Positions 8,176 to 17,138 of a DNA stretch of 64,000 bases are shown here, piece after piece. The translations under genes and the position numbers were made by a program. This DNA is from CAYPHY01 sp964410625 (lineage in GTDB: Bacteria > Chloroflexota > Anaerolineae > Promineifilales > Promineifilaceae): NCBI GenBank assembly GCA_964410625.1, contig CAYPHY010000025.1:7521-71520 (forward strand). The letters are read 5' to 3'. Position 1 is the stretch's first letter; each line of letters begins with the position of its first letter. The notes beneath the pieces are model-generated. The model made no database searches and was not told the DNA's origin. It saw only the letters and a program-made list of their open reading frames with translations.

Positions 8176-9478
8176 AAAACAAACGCTGCTAGATAAGATC
8201 GCAGCGCGAGAAGCAACCGTTGGCATCGTTGGCCTGGGATATGTCGGCTTGCCCCTCGCCGTCGCCTTTGCCGAGCAAGGCTTTTGTGTGATCGGCATTG
8301 ATGTAGACCCTTCTAAGGTCGCTGCCCTCAATAGTGGAGAGAGCTATATTGAGGATGTGGCATCTGAATCGCTACGGCCGCATGTCGAATCAGGCCGTTT
8401 CCACGCCAGCACCGACTATGCCCAACTGGCAACGGCCGACGCCATCTCCATCTGCGTCCCCACCCCGCTGCGCAAGACCAAAGACCCCGACATCTCCTAC
8501 ATCATCAACGCCGCCGATAACATTGTTACCCATGCCAACGTCGGCAATGGTACGCTCATCGTCCTCGAATCCACCACCTACCCCGGCACAACGGATGAGA
8601 TTATCCTCCCGCGCCTGAGCAACAATGGCCTGGAGGTCGGCCGCGACTTCTTCGTCGCCTTTTCGCCGGAACGGATTGACCCCGGCCGCACCGACTACAC
8701 CATTCGCACCACTCCCAAAGTGATCGGCGGCGTCACCCCCGACTGTCTGGAGGTTGCCGTCGCGCTCTATGGCACGGTGGTAGAGCGGCCCGTTCCCGTC
8801 TCCAGCACGGCAACGGCCGAGATGGTCAAGCTGCTGGAAAACACCTTCCGCGCCGTCAACATCGGCCTGGTCAACGAAGTGGCGCTGATGTGTGACAAAT
8901 TGGGGCTGGATGTTTGGGAAGTCGTCCAGGCTGCCTCTTCCAAACCCTATGGCTTCATGCCCTTCTATCCCGGCCCCGGCCTCGGCGGCCACTGCATCCC
9001 CATTGACCCCCACTATCTAAGCTGGAAATTGCGCACCCTCAACTATACGGCGCGGTTTATTGAGTTAGCGGCCGAGGTCAACAGCCACATGCCCGATTAC
9101 GTCGTCGGCAAAATCGCCGACGGCCTCAACGACAACCGCAAGGCGATCAATGGCAGCCGTATCCTCATCCTCGGCGTCGCCTACAAGCGGGATGTGGGGG
9201 ATGTGCGCGAAAGCCCGGCGCTCGATGTGATTCACCTGCTTCAGGAGCGCGGCGCAGAGATAGTCTATCACGACCCTTACGTTCCCGACCTCGCGCACGA
9301 AGGCTTTCCCTTGAGTTCTATCGAACTTGACGAGCAAAGTGTGCGAGAGGCGGACTGTGTCGTGGTTATTACCGACCACAGCAGCTATGATTGGGAGTGG
9401 ATTGCCAACCATGCTCGCCTGCTCGTCGACACGCGCCACGCCGTAAAAGCAAGCCCCGGCCGTTTGATTCGCCTGTAG
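8168..9478 (+). CDS. Nucleotide-sugar 6-dehydrogenase (WbpA/UDP-GlcNAc dehydrogenase-like)
   Basis: This 436-aa NAD-dependent enzyme oxidises C6 of a UDP-sugar to a uronate for surface polysaccharides. The Rossmann motif GLGYVGLPLA is near residue 20. The family signatures STTYPGTT and FSPERIDPG point to the UDP-GlcNAc/ManNAc group rather than UDP-glucose. The catalytic cysteine lies in GPGLGGHCIPIDP. I prefer the ATG at 8168, which overlaps the NusG-paralogue stop, over a TTG at 8144. The overlap implies coupled translation. Polysaccharide genes elsewhere in the window (epimerase, WecG, GT4) fit the same process. Confidence 0.88.
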   Translation: MDKKQTLLDKIAAREATVGIVGLGYVGLPLAVAFAEQGFCVIGIDVDPSKVAALNSGESYIEDVASESLRPHVESGRFHASTDYAQLATADAISICVPTPLRKTKDPDISYIINAADNIVTHANVGNGTLIVLESTTYPGTTDEIILPRLSNNGLEVGRDFFVAFSPERIDPGRTDYTIRTTPKVIGGVTPDCLEVAVALYGTVVERPVPVSSTATAEMVKLLENTFRAVNIGLVNEVALMCDKLGLDVWEVVQAASSKPYGFMPFYPGPGLGGHCIPIDPHYLSWKLRTLNYTARFIELAAEVNSHMPDYVVGKIADGLNDNRKAINGSRILILGVAYKRDVGDVRESPALDVIHLLQERGAEIVYHDPYVPDLAHEGFPLSSIELDEQSVREADCVVVITDHSSYDWEWIANHARLLVDTRHAVKASPGRLIRL

Positions 9479-9505
9479 CAAGCTCCGCGCTGGATGAGAG
9501 GAATA

Positions 9506-9594
9506 AACCACGGATGGGTACGGATTGAACGGATAAACACGGATTCTTAGCAAGAAATCCGTGAGAATCGGTCGTATCCGTATAATCCGTGGTT
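9506..9594. repeat. Hairpin repeat, ACCACGGAT flavour
   Basis: The arms carry CCACGGAT, ACGGATT and ACACGGATT units, paired with AATCCGT, TATCCGT and ATCCGTGG. It lies between convergent genes and may also end transcription. Related hairpin at 44399-44494. Confidence 0.8.
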
Positions 9595-9597
9595 CTC

Positions 9598-10757
9598 TTA
9601 GTGGCGTCGTAGGGAATGGGGATAATGGTTTTTCAAACGGCCGCCCCCCCGCTTCCCCCAACCCAGGCCATATCCATCCACTGTAACCAGCACCCATCCA
9701 CTGGCCCCTACGCCGGCCGACTCCTGGGCCATGTCGTGGCCTGCTAAATAAGCGGCCGTGCGCGGGTCGTCGGCTGTCCAATTGACTGTGTGCTGTACCT
9801 GCTGTGGCGTCAAGGCCAGGGCCAGCGCATGGGCTGGGCGAAAGTAGTTGTGCCGCACTTCGCCCAACAACAAGCCATAGCGCAGCATCCGCAAACGGCC
9901 GCTATCCAGCGCCCGTTTGGGCAGCAAATAGAGACGGCCGCCCGCCAGATGCAACTGTTCAACCGGCAATTCAACCCGCAACGTCTCCTGGGCAAACCCC
10001 CTCCACAATTGCAGCTCCTTACGATCTGGTGGTATTCGGGTAAAGCGTTTGTGGGTAAATAATGCTACGGCCGTGTCCTCCGTTCGCCGTAGCAGCGCCA
10101 GAAAATGCCCTTCCCCTGGAAATTGATGCGGCCACAGGCGCACCGCTCGTTGCAATAGCGTGTCACCTTCCCCTACCCACTCCGGCCGTCCCCGCGCAAA
10201 ACCGAGATAATCAGGTAACGGCTGCAATTCAAAATCTGGATGCGCAACCAGGAAACGGCCGATCACTTCCTCGTTCTCTTCCGGGGCAAAGGTACAGGTG
10301 GAATAGAGCAACAGGCCACCGGGACGGGTTAGTTGGGCGGCCGTCTGCAAAATATCCGCCTGCCGCCGCGCACAAGCGGCCACAATCGCCGCGCTCCACT
10401 CCACATTCCCCTCGCGCCGCCGCAACATCCCCTCGCCGGAACAGGGCGCGTCCAGCAGCACCCGATCAAACACCGCGCCAAATGTTCCCGCCAGTTGCTC
10501 CGGCTCTGCGCTGGTCACCAACGCCTGCCGCGCTCCCCAGCGCTCCAGATTCTCCAGCAACAGCCGCGCCCGTTGCCGGCTGACATCATTGGCAACCAGC
10601 AGGCTGTCATTTCCCCATTGGGGGTCGCCCAGCGGGGCTTCCAACTGTGTCGCCAGATGGGTCGCCTTGCCTCCGGGCGCGGCCGCCAGGTCTAGCACCA
10701 ACTCCCCCGGCTGCGGGGCCAGCATCGCCCCCACCACCATCGCCGACGGGTCCTGTA
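9598..10757 (-). CDS. RsmF/NOL1-type RNA (cytosine-5) methyltransferase, 5' end missing
   Basis: About 386 residues of an m5C RNA methyltransferase of the RsmF (YebU)/NOL1/NOP2/Sun family are visible; the N-terminus is lost in the gap at 10758-10857. SAM motif I is LDLAAAPGGKATHLA. The two catalytic cysteines are in LLDAPCSGEGM and LYSTCTFAPEENE. The C-terminal region ending in the GWVLVTVDGYGLGWGK segment is the RsmF-type RNA-binding extension, so 16S rRNA m5C methylation (C1407 type) is likely. It is divergent from the TGT-like gene and both 5' ends lie in the gap. Confidence 0.88.
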
Positions 10758-10857
10758 NNNNNNNNNNNNNNNNNNNNNNNNNNNNNNNNNNNNNNNNNNN
10801 NNNNNNNNNNNNNNNNNNNNNNNNNNNNNNNNNNNNNNNNNNNNNNNNNNNNNNNNN
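10758..10857. other. Assembly gap (100 N), real missing sequence
   Basis: Unlike the other gaps, no repeat is shared by the two flanks. The gap removes the 5' ends of two divergent genes and the promoter region between them, so more than 100 bases are probably missing. Confidence 0.8.
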
Positions 10858-11916
10858 CAGGGCGTTGTCCGCAGCGTGGACGCCGACGACCTGCTGGCTT
10901 GCCAGATTCAGGCGGTGCAGATGAACGTCTTCCACCTGATGCAACGCCCCGGCTCCTCGACCATCCAGGCGTTGGGCGGCTTGCATCGCATGGCGGGATG
11001 GCAACGGCCGATCTTCACCGACTCCGGTGGCTTCCAAGTATATTCGCTCATTCGCCAGAATCCCAAGAACGGCTCGATCACCGACCGCGGTGCGACCTTC
11101 CGCACCGACGCTAACCGCAAATTTAACCTGACGCCGGAAAAGAGTGTCCAGTTGCAAGTGAGCTATGGCTCCGATGTCGTGATCTGCTTCGACGATTGTA
11201 CCCACCCGGCCGATCCCCCGGCTGCCCAGGCCGACTCGGTACGCCGCACCATCCTCTGGGCGCAGCGTTGCCGCCAGACCTTTGACCAATTGATCGAGCA
11301 AAAAGGGTTGGCGGAAGGACAACGGCCGTGGCTGGTCGGCGTCATTCAAGGCGGCGCATCGCGCGACCTGCGCCAACAGTGTGCCGAAGCGCTGCTGGAA
11401 ATCGGCTTTGATGGTTATGGTTATGGCGGCTGGCCGTTGGACAGCGAAGGGAACTTAATGGCAGAGATGTTGGCCTATACCCGCGAACTTGTCCCCGCCG
11501 AATACCCGATCCACGCCCTCGGCGTCGGCCACCCCGTCAACGTTGTTGCTTGCGCTCGAATGGGCTATCCCCTCTTCGACAGCACCATGCCCACCCGCGA
11601 TGCGCGACACGGCCGTCTTTACATCTACACGGCCGACCCAGCCACCAGTAGCCTTCGTGGCAGCGACTGGTTCCGCTATCTATACATCAACGACGACCGC
11701 CACCTGAAACAGTCCGGCCCCATCTCCGAATACTGCGACTGCCTCTGCTGCCAACGCTACTCCCTCGGCTATCTCCACCACCTCTTCAAACTCAACGACA
11801 GCCTCTACCCCCGCCTGGCAACCATGCACAATTTACGCTTTATGACGCAATTGACGGCCGCGCTCGGTGAAGAGCGCAGGAGGGCGGAGGAGCAGGGGAG
11901 CAGAGGAGAGTATTAA
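10858..11916 (+). CDS. tRNA-guanine transglycosylase (TGT) family protein, 5' end missing
   Basis: A 352-residue fragment of a TGT-fold base-exchange enzyme. DSGGFQVYS carries the substrate-binding Asp, and FDSTMPTRDARHG matches the nucleophile region of queuine TGT. The zinc motif CDCLCC is followed by a YLHHL helix. Differences from classical TGT include GYGYGGWPL in place of the usual GGLAVGE loop, so base specificity is uncertain. The last 12 or so residues (EERRRAEEQGSRGEY) are encoded by GGAGCAGGGGAGCAGAG repeat units and are probably not original. The start codon is in the gap. Confidence 0.8.
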   Translation, partial: QGVVRSVDADDLLACQIQAVQMNVFHLMQRPGSSTIQALGGLHRMAGWQRPIFTDSGGFQVYSLIRQNPKNGSITDRGATFRTDANRKFNLTPEKSVQLQVSYGSDVVICFDDCTHPADPPAAQADSVRRTILWAQRCRQTFDQLIEQKGLAEGQRPWLVGVIQGGASRDLRQQCAEALLEIGFDGYGYGGWPLDSEGNLMAEMLAYTRELVPAEYPIHALGVGHPVNVVACARMGYPLFDSTMPTRDARHGRLYIYTADPATSSLRGSDWFRYLYINDDRHLKQSGPISEYCDCLCCQRYSLGYLHHLFKLNDSLYPRLATMHNLRFMTQLTAALGEERRRAEEQGSRGEY

Positions 11917-12078
11917 GTGAACACAGGTAACTGGCACGCGCTACCCCAATACAACATCTTCCAGCCGGTTGCTTTGCCCTCCTGCAACCTAACCCGTTTG
12001 TCTACGTAATTAACAGTAGTGGTTTAGTGGTTTATTGAGAACTATGTCGGCCGAATACGGCCGGTGATTGGAGTAAAA

Positions 12079-12264
12079 ATGAAACAAGAAAATCTATTAC
12101 GACGGCAAAACGGGATAATCGGTGGGGTTTGTGGCGGTCTGGCGGCTTTCTTTGGCATCAGCCCTTTCTGGTTCCGCCTGATCTTCCTCCTGCTGCTGCT
12201 CCCCGGCGGCCTTCCTGGTCTCCTCCCCTATATAATTCTTTGGATCGTGATCCCCCGTGCATAA
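12079..12264 (+). CDS. PspC domain protein
   Basis: This 61-aa protein is a single PspC domain: a short polar N-terminus with LLRRQNGIIGGVCGGLAAFF, then one hydrophobic helix ending IILWIVIPRA. PspC proteins act in membrane-stress signalling. GGAG at 12070-12073 precedes the ATG at 12079, which I prefer to an upstream in-frame codon at 12064. It stands alone. Confidence 0.88.
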   Translation: MKQENLLRRQNGIIGGVCGGLAAFFGISPFWFRLIFLLLLLPGGLPGLLPYIILWIVIPRA

Positions 12265-12268
12265 ATCA

Positions 12269-12345
12269 AGGGTGAAGGGTGAGGGATGAAGGATGATAAT
12301 TTCACCCTTCAACCTTCATCCCTCATCCTTCAACCTTCATCCCTT
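12269..12345. repeat. Hairpin repeat, GGGTGAAGGATGA flavour
   Basis: The left arm of GGGTGAAG, GGGTGAGG and GATGAAGGATG units pairs with a right arm of CACCCTTC and CATCCTTC units. It lies between convergent pspC-like and Uma2 genes. Confidence 0.8.
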
Positions 12346-12346
12346 C

Positions 12347-12907
12347 CTAGCCTATTAGCTCGCTTACCTTAAATTCCTGATCGGGAAAGGCAACGGCCGT
12401 AATCGTCTCATTTCGATAACGAGTAAAGACCTCTGTATAGATCCCATTCTCCGGCTGCCGGTGAACTTCAATCGTGTTATCTACCAAATTCACCAACCAA
12501 TATTCGGGAACGCCTGCTCGTGCATACAACGGCCGTTTCACCCGCCGGTCATACGGTAGGGTTGAATCTGACACTTCAATTAGCAGCAATACGTCGTCGG
12601 CTGTGGGCATCTCATCTGCATAAAAGTCATCCCGGTAAGGGAGCAATACGATATCCGGTACTGGCTCTGATTGGTCATCTAAACGGATCGCGTTTTGTAC
12701 ACTGACAACTGCTTTATCTCGAAAACGCCGTCCCAGCTTGTAGTTTAGGCGATTAATAGCAGCCATATGCCGTACACCAATCGGACTCATGGCAATGATT
12801 TCCCCCTCGATCAATTCCACGCGATCATCCTCATCTAAAATGCCTGCTTCAGCCATCGCATGATATTCTTCTACTTTCCACAGTCGGCGCTCTAAATCTA
12901 GCAACAT
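12347..12907 (-). CDS. Uma2 family restriction endonuclease-like protein (DUF820)
   Basis: This 186-aa PD-(D/E)xK-fold protein has the Uma2 core: ELIEGEI, PVPDIVLLP, LLLIEVSDSTLPYDRRVK, and the C-terminal PEYWLVNLVDNTIEVHR. These families are abundant in cyanobacteria and Chloroflexota; their targets are unknown and nuclease action is inferred from the fold. It stands alone. Remains of another member occur at 36863-37017. Confidence 0.9.
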   Translation of the reverse strand: MLLDLERRLWKVEEYHAMAEAGILDEDDRVELIEGEIIAMSPIGVRHMAAINRLNYKLGRRFRDKAVVSVQNAIRLDDQSEPVPDIVLLPYRDDFYADEMPTADDVLLLIEVSDSTLPYDRRVKRPLYARAGVPEYWLVNLVDNTIEVHRQPENGIYTEVFTRYRNETITAVAFPDQEFKVSELIG

Positions 12908-12998
12908 CAGTCACCTCATCTTTGCAAACTGTAACTGATTGACATTATAGCATATAGTCCAGGCGATTAGCGGTTTCGTTCCTAGCATTAGCTCATCG

Positions 12999-14186
12999 CT
13001 AAGGCTCATATCGCCAATGGTAATCATCCGGCATTTCGCTAGCAACGGCCGCCGAGTGTTCGGGGTGGTGCATTTGTACCAACAAGCCCAAGTCGGCCGC
13101 CCCGTTCAACTCGCGCTGCGGGTACAGCACGGCGGTCAACACCACTTCTCCGGAACCCTGCTGTACCATCGTTTGGGTGTTGGCTACGCCTCGGCCGCCG
13201 CCATCAGCACGTTGTTGCACGACGGCCGCCTGGATAACCGCTTCTGACATGGCGGTCAATTCATAATTCACCGTAATTTCAAATGTGATCGGCGCCGTTC
13301 CGCTAAGGACCAGCCCGCTCTCCGGCGTCACCGCGATAACCTTCACGTGGTCTGACCCATCGGGCTGCAATATTTCCAGCGGCTCAACAAAAATGCTGCC
13401 CAACGTTAATTCCGTACTCTGCCCCTCTGGCTGAGTGACAACGAGGCGTTCCCCGGACTCTGGTAAATACAACCCTATCGCTAACTGATAGTTCCCAGGA
13501 GCCAGATTATCGGCCGGAAGCGGCAAGGCAACCTGTGGACTGATCGTCTCTCCCGCTTGCCAGGTGGAAGTCGGCCGTGTCTCATCCGGCGGCTTGCCGT
13601 CAAACTGAGCCACCAATACGCCCTCTTCGTCATAAAGATGGACAAACAAGCTTGTGTCTACCTGCGGTTGGGCAAGGGTTTGCCAATAGAGGGTGAGCAT
13701 AATTTCCTCACCAGGCAAGAGGGTGTCATTGGCTAAATCATAGCCAAGCAGCTCAATCGCTTCGCCAAATCGCGCCCCTAAACGGTGCGAGGGCGCATTG
13801 GGTGAAACCTCGGCCGCCGGAGACTCCACTACTGGAGGCTCCGATACCGCCTGGCCTCCAGGAATCGGTTGCGTGTTATTGGTAATAATCCACCACGCGG
13901 CGGCCACCACCACAATCAACGCCACAAAAGCCACGGCCGAACTCGCCCCACGCCACAATCTGGCAGTCCAACCGGGTTGGTATGAATCCAACAACTGTTG
14001 GCGTAATTCTGCTTTTAGTTTTGCAGGCGGCCGTGGTGTCGTCGTTTTCGCCGCCAACCTTCGCAAACGGGAGGCCACCTCCAGCAACGGTTCATCTGGC
14101 TGCCCTGCGTCCCCCATACCTGCGTCCAGCATACCTGCGTCCAACTGCTTTCCCCACTGACGAATGGTTTCACGATTCTGAGACAT
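12999..14186 (-). CDS. Putative anti-sigma factor, single-pass membrane protein
   Basis: This 395-aa protein has a cytoplasmic N-terminal region of about 80 residues, one membrane helix (about 84-103) and a large extracytoplasmic part of beta-sandwich character. It overlaps the upstream ECF sigma gene by 17 bases, the usual arrangement for sigma/anti-sigma pairs. No zinc HxxxCxxC motif is seen. The outer part contains a carbohydrate- or lipid-type sensing fold of unknown ligand. The anti-sigma call rests on position and topology. Confidence 0.65.
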   Translation of the reverse strand: MSQNRETIRQWGKQLDAGMLDAGMGDAGQPDEPLLEVASRLRRLAAKTTTPRPPAKLKAELRQQLLDSYQPGWTARLWRGASSAVAFVALIVVVAAAWWIITNNTQPIPGGQAVSEPPVVESPAAEVSPNAPSHRLGARFGEAIELLGYDLANDTLLPGEEIMLTLYWQTLAQPQVDTSLFVHLYDEEGVLVAQFDGKPPDETRPTSTWQAGETISPQVALPLPADNLAPGNYQLAIGLYLPESGERLVVTQPEGQSTELTLGSIFVEPLEILQPDGSDHVKVIAVTPESGLVLSGTAPITFEITVNYELTAMSEAVIQAAVVQQRADGGGRGVANTQTMVQQGSGEVVLTAVLYPQRELNGAADLGLLVQMHHPEHSAAVASEMPDDYHWRYEP

Positions 14187-14769
14187 AATTCATAACCTCC
14201 GGTTGGTGCTCCGTTTGTTCCAACAACCGCCGCAGACGACCCAGGGCGCGATGCAACCGCACATAGACATTGTCGGTTGAACAACCTAAGACCTGCGCCA
14301 CCTCTTCGCTGCTTAACTCTTCAAAGAAACGCAACAAGAGGATTTCACGATCACGCTCCGCCAAACGATGGAGGGCTTGCAACAGTGAATCTTGTCGTTC
14401 CCGCGTCTGGACAATCGTTTCCGGCAGAGGGCTGGTATCCAATTGCCAGGAGATGGACTCTCGGCCGTCCCCATCCAACCAACGCCAGGGGGCCAGAAAC
14501 CGTCGCCGCCGGAAGTAGGAGACCGTCTCATTCCGTGCAATCCGGTAGAGCCACGCGCCAAAGCCAACACCCTGCCAGCGATAACGCTGGATATGGTGCA
14601 AGGCCTTCTCAAAGGTGGTCGCTGTGAGATCGGCCGCGGCAGCCTCATCACCAACCCGCCGGTAACAGTAACGGTAGATACGCTCAAAATAGCGATCATA
14701 CAGTTGAGCAAATGCGTGTGGGTCTGTCCTGGCTCGATCGGCCAGAACCGCTTCGTCTGTGTGCGTCAT
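14170..14769 (-). CDS. ECF-type RNA polymerase sigma factor
   Basis: This 199-aa sigma-70 family protein has region 2 (YDRYFERIYRYCYRRVGD, about 24-41; ARNETVSYFRRRRF) and region 4 (LSSEEVAQVLGCSTDNVYVR helix-turn-helix). It is translationally coupled to the downstream membrane protein, its likely anti-sigma partner. A TATATA stretch lies only a few bases before the ATG, without a visible ribosome site, so the mRNA may be almost leaderless. Confidence 0.9.
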   Translation of the reverse strand: MTHTDEAVLADRARTDPHAFAQLYDRYFERIYRYCYRRVGDEAAAADLTATTFEKALHHIQRYRWQGVGFGAWLYRIARNETVSYFRRRRFLAPWRWLDGDGRESISWQLDTSPLPETIVQTRERQDSLLQALHRLAERDREILLLRFFEELSSEEVAQVLGCSTDNVYVRLHRALGRLRRLLEQTEHQPEVMNYVSES

Positions 14770-14810
14770 ATGTCTATATAACGCTTGAGGGGGGGAAATC
14801 TTTCAGGGAG

Positions 14811-14938
14811 TTGGGTGGCAGGTGGCAGGTAGCAAGTGGAAGGTTGCAGGTGTAGGTGGGGAAGCATCTGGAGCAATAGAGTGTATGCTTACTTGCCACA
14901 TGCCACCTGCCACTTGCCACCTGTTACTTATTACTTGC
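14811..14938. repeat. Hairpin repeat, GGTGGCAGGTGGCAG flavour
   Basis: GTGGCAGGTAGCAAG-type units on the left pair with CTTGCCACATGCCACC-type units on the right. It sits in the 154-base space between the sigma gene and the M28 peptidase gene and runs into the peptidase C-terminus. Confidence 0.75.
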
Positions 14939-16333
14939 CGCCTCTTGATAAAACGCCGCCACCTGTGCGAACAACTTCGCCTCCTCCTGGAAGTCCGGCC
15001 GTTGCAAGGCTTGCTGTACGGTTTCACTATCACGACGCTTCACAGGCCATGCCTCGGCCGCCGCCACCCGCAACACCAGCCGCGCCGCCAGATCGGCCGC
15101 CTCGCGCAAGCCACGCAACTCCACTTTATCCAATGTGTCATAGCGCGTATGACCATAGCCGCGGCCGCCCTTCGTCGAGCGCACACTACCAATGCTCCCC
15201 GTCGGCACGCCGGCGATCATAAATGGATAATGGTCCGAATGGGCGCTCAGCGATTGGCCGACCGCAAAAGGTAACGTCATTTCCTGGCTCCAGGTTTCAA
15301 CTATCCCTTCTAACTCCAGCCATTGATTGAGAATAATATCTTTGGGGTGAATCGCTCCCGCTGAATCCATGTTCAGATAAAAGCGGATGTTGTCCAACTC
15401 GTCGGCGTGCTGTCGCGCATAGACGGTCGAACCGATCAGACCGATCTCCTCCACCCCCCACAGCGCAACTCGTACCGTTGCGTCTAACTGATCGCGGGCA
15501 TAACAGGCCAATACCCGCGCTGCCTCCATCACCGCGGCCGTTCCCGAAGCCGGGTCCTCCGCCCCTTGGGAGATGTCGTGGCCGTCATAATGGGAGCCTA
15601 TCATCACGATCTGCTGCGGGTGACGACGGCCGCGCAAATCGCCAATCACATTCCAGGAAGTCATCGGCCGTATCTGGTCGCTACTCGTCAAGCGGATCGT
15701 TACCGGCCCATTCCTCAACAACCGCTGTAAATACGCCCCATCTTCGTGACTGACGGATATACCGGGGATCAATGCCCCCTGGCTGAGATCGTCCGGCCCA
15801 ATGCCACCCGTCGCCGGGCCATAGCCAGGGTAATGGTTGACAAAGATGAAGCCCGCCGCCCCTGCCAATAAGCTACGGCCGTACTTCTCATTGCGGTGAA
15901 TCCAGCGTTCGACCCCCGGCGGATGGGGGTCGCTGCTGACCACAACGATCTTGCCCACAATATCGGCCGCCAACCGTTCAAAATCCGTCGGCGCACCGTC
16001 CCCCAGATCAATCAACTCGCCGGTCAAATCGGCCGCTGGTGAATGGGGCAGCGTAATGCACGGGATCGTCCGTTGCACCGGGCTGGTCAACCTCAATTCA
16101 CACTCACCCCGTTCCCAACCCAGATACTCAAACGGCTCCAGGTGAACATCGCTCAGGCCATAGCTTTCCAGCCGCGCTTTGATAAACTCGGCCGCCTGCC
16201 GTTCCCCCTCTGTCCCGCCAAACCGCGACCCAAACTCATCACACAACACCGTCAGCACATCCATCACTTCCCTGGATGTATAAATATCCCCCACCATCTG
16301 CCGGTCAATCGCCAGAAATGGATTATCTTTCAT
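14924..16333 (-). CDS. M28 family zinc aminopeptidase/carboxypeptidase
   Basis: This 469-aa peptidase has an N-terminal M28 region, an inserted PA domain (about 130-220, LAGAAGFIFVNH) and the zinc core. Ligands and catalytic residues are in SHYDGHDISQGAEDPASG, GVEEIGLIGS and LNMDSAG, and a late His in HTRYDTLDKV. No signal peptide is visible, so the enzyme may be cytoplasmic or exported by another route. The last few residues (AASNK) come from the neighbouring repeat. Confidence 0.87.
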   Translation of the reverse strand: MKDNPFLAIDRQMVGDIYTSREVMDVLTVLCDEFGSRFGGTEGERQAAEFIKARLESYGLSDVHLEPFEYLGWERGECELRLTSPVQRTIPCITLPHSPAADLTGELIDLGDGAPTDFERLAADIVGKIVVVSSDPHPPGVERWIHRNEKYGRSLLAGAAGFIFVNHYPGYGPATGGIGPDDLSQGALIPGISVSHEDGAYLQRLLRNGPVTIRLTSSDQIRPMTSWNVIGDLRGRRHPQQIVMIGSHYDGHDISQGAEDPASGTAAVMEAARVLACYARDQLDATVRVALWGVEEIGLIGSTVYARQHADELDNIRFYLNMDSAGAIHPKDIILNQWLELEGIVETWSQEMTLPFAVGQSLSAHSDHYPFMIAGVPTGSIGSVRSTKGGRGYGHTRYDTLDKVELRGLREAADLAARLVLRVAAAEAWPVKRRDSETVQQALQRPDFQEEAKLFAQVAAFYQEAASNK

Positions 16334-16351
16334 ATACTCTCCTTTGGTATT

Positions 16352-16490
16352 TGGTAGCAGTAGCCAGTGGTCAGTGGTTAGTGGTTAGTGGGCTTAGGGC
16401 GTAACTGGCTACCGTCCACTAACAACTGCTTACTCTCCACTCGTCACTCCCCACTCTCCACTCTCAACTCCCCACTCCTCACTCTCTCTC
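16352..16490. repeat. Hairpin repeat, GTGGTTAGTG / CCACTCCCCACT flavour
   Basis: Left-arm units TCAGTGGTTAGTGG pair loosely with right-arm units CCACTAAC and CCACTCTCCACTC. It overlaps the last codons of the SnoaL-like gene, where it encodes the tail HERE. Confidence 0.7.
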
Positions 16491-16889
16491 ATGCGGCGCT
16501 TTCCACGCCGGGGACTTGTGGACATGCACCACTTGCCAGCCATTCTCGCCATGCACCAACACCCGGCTTTCATTGTGGGTGCGGTGGCGAATCCCTTCCT
16601 TGGTTGCCAGTGTAAGCATAAAGGTGTAGCTGACAACGGCCGTATCCCCATACAATTGCAGCCGTGGCTCCAACAAATCATAGCGAAAGTCATCCGCCTC
16701 CCCCGCCCAATTGTGTTCAATCATAAAAAAGTGAAAGTCCAGCCCATCCTGGCGGTGCGGCGTCACAAACCATTCATAGAGCGATAGGTCGTCGGCCGTT
16801 GTCGCCTTATACCCGGCCGCATCTCGTGTAAAAATCGTCCGCAAGTGGGTATGCAGGAAATCCCAAACATCTTGTTCTGTATGTGCCAT
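16479..16889 (-). CDS. SnoaL/DUF4440-like (CaMKII association-type) protein
   Basis: This 136-aa protein has the cone-shaped alpha+beta fold of the NTF2/SnoaL superfamily. Features of the CaMKII-association subgroup are DLSLYEWFVTPHRQDGLDFH and the final strands with WQVVHVHKSPAW. Its role is unknown; such proteins oligomerise and may bind small ligands. I start at the ATG at 16889, which has GGAGA upstream, not at 16922. Confidence 0.75.
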   Translation of the reverse strand: MAHTEQDVWDFLHTHLRTIFTRDAAGYKATTADDLSLYEWFVTPHRQDGLDFHFFMIEHNWAGEADDFRYDLLEPRLQLYGDTAVVSYTFMLTLATKEGIRHRTHNESRVLVHGENGWQVVHVHKSPAWKAPHERE

Positions 16890-16911
16890 TCGTCTTTCTC
16901 CTCTGAAAAAT

Positions 16912-16977
16912 AGCTCACGCAAAGCACGCTAAGACCCAAAGCTTAAAAACTTCGCGCTCTTTGCGTCTTTGCGTGAG
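16912..16977. repeat. Hairpin repeat, CTCACGCAAAG flavour
   Basis: Outer arms CTCACGCAAAG and CTTTGCGTGAG pair perfectly and enclose further ACGC/GCGT units. The same flavour lies inside the DUF2723 gene at 49862-49930. Confidence 0.85.
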
Positions 16978-17138
16978 ATTCTCATTCATGGTGATGTACT
17001 GCTCATCAGGACGAAATTGTAACGCGATTTGGCAATTCGCGACATGATTCGCCACACGTCGCCATACTACCTACAATAATAGGGGTTACGCGCTATCAAC
17101 TAGCCCCGTAGCGACAATCCTCCGGATTGTTTACCGTT

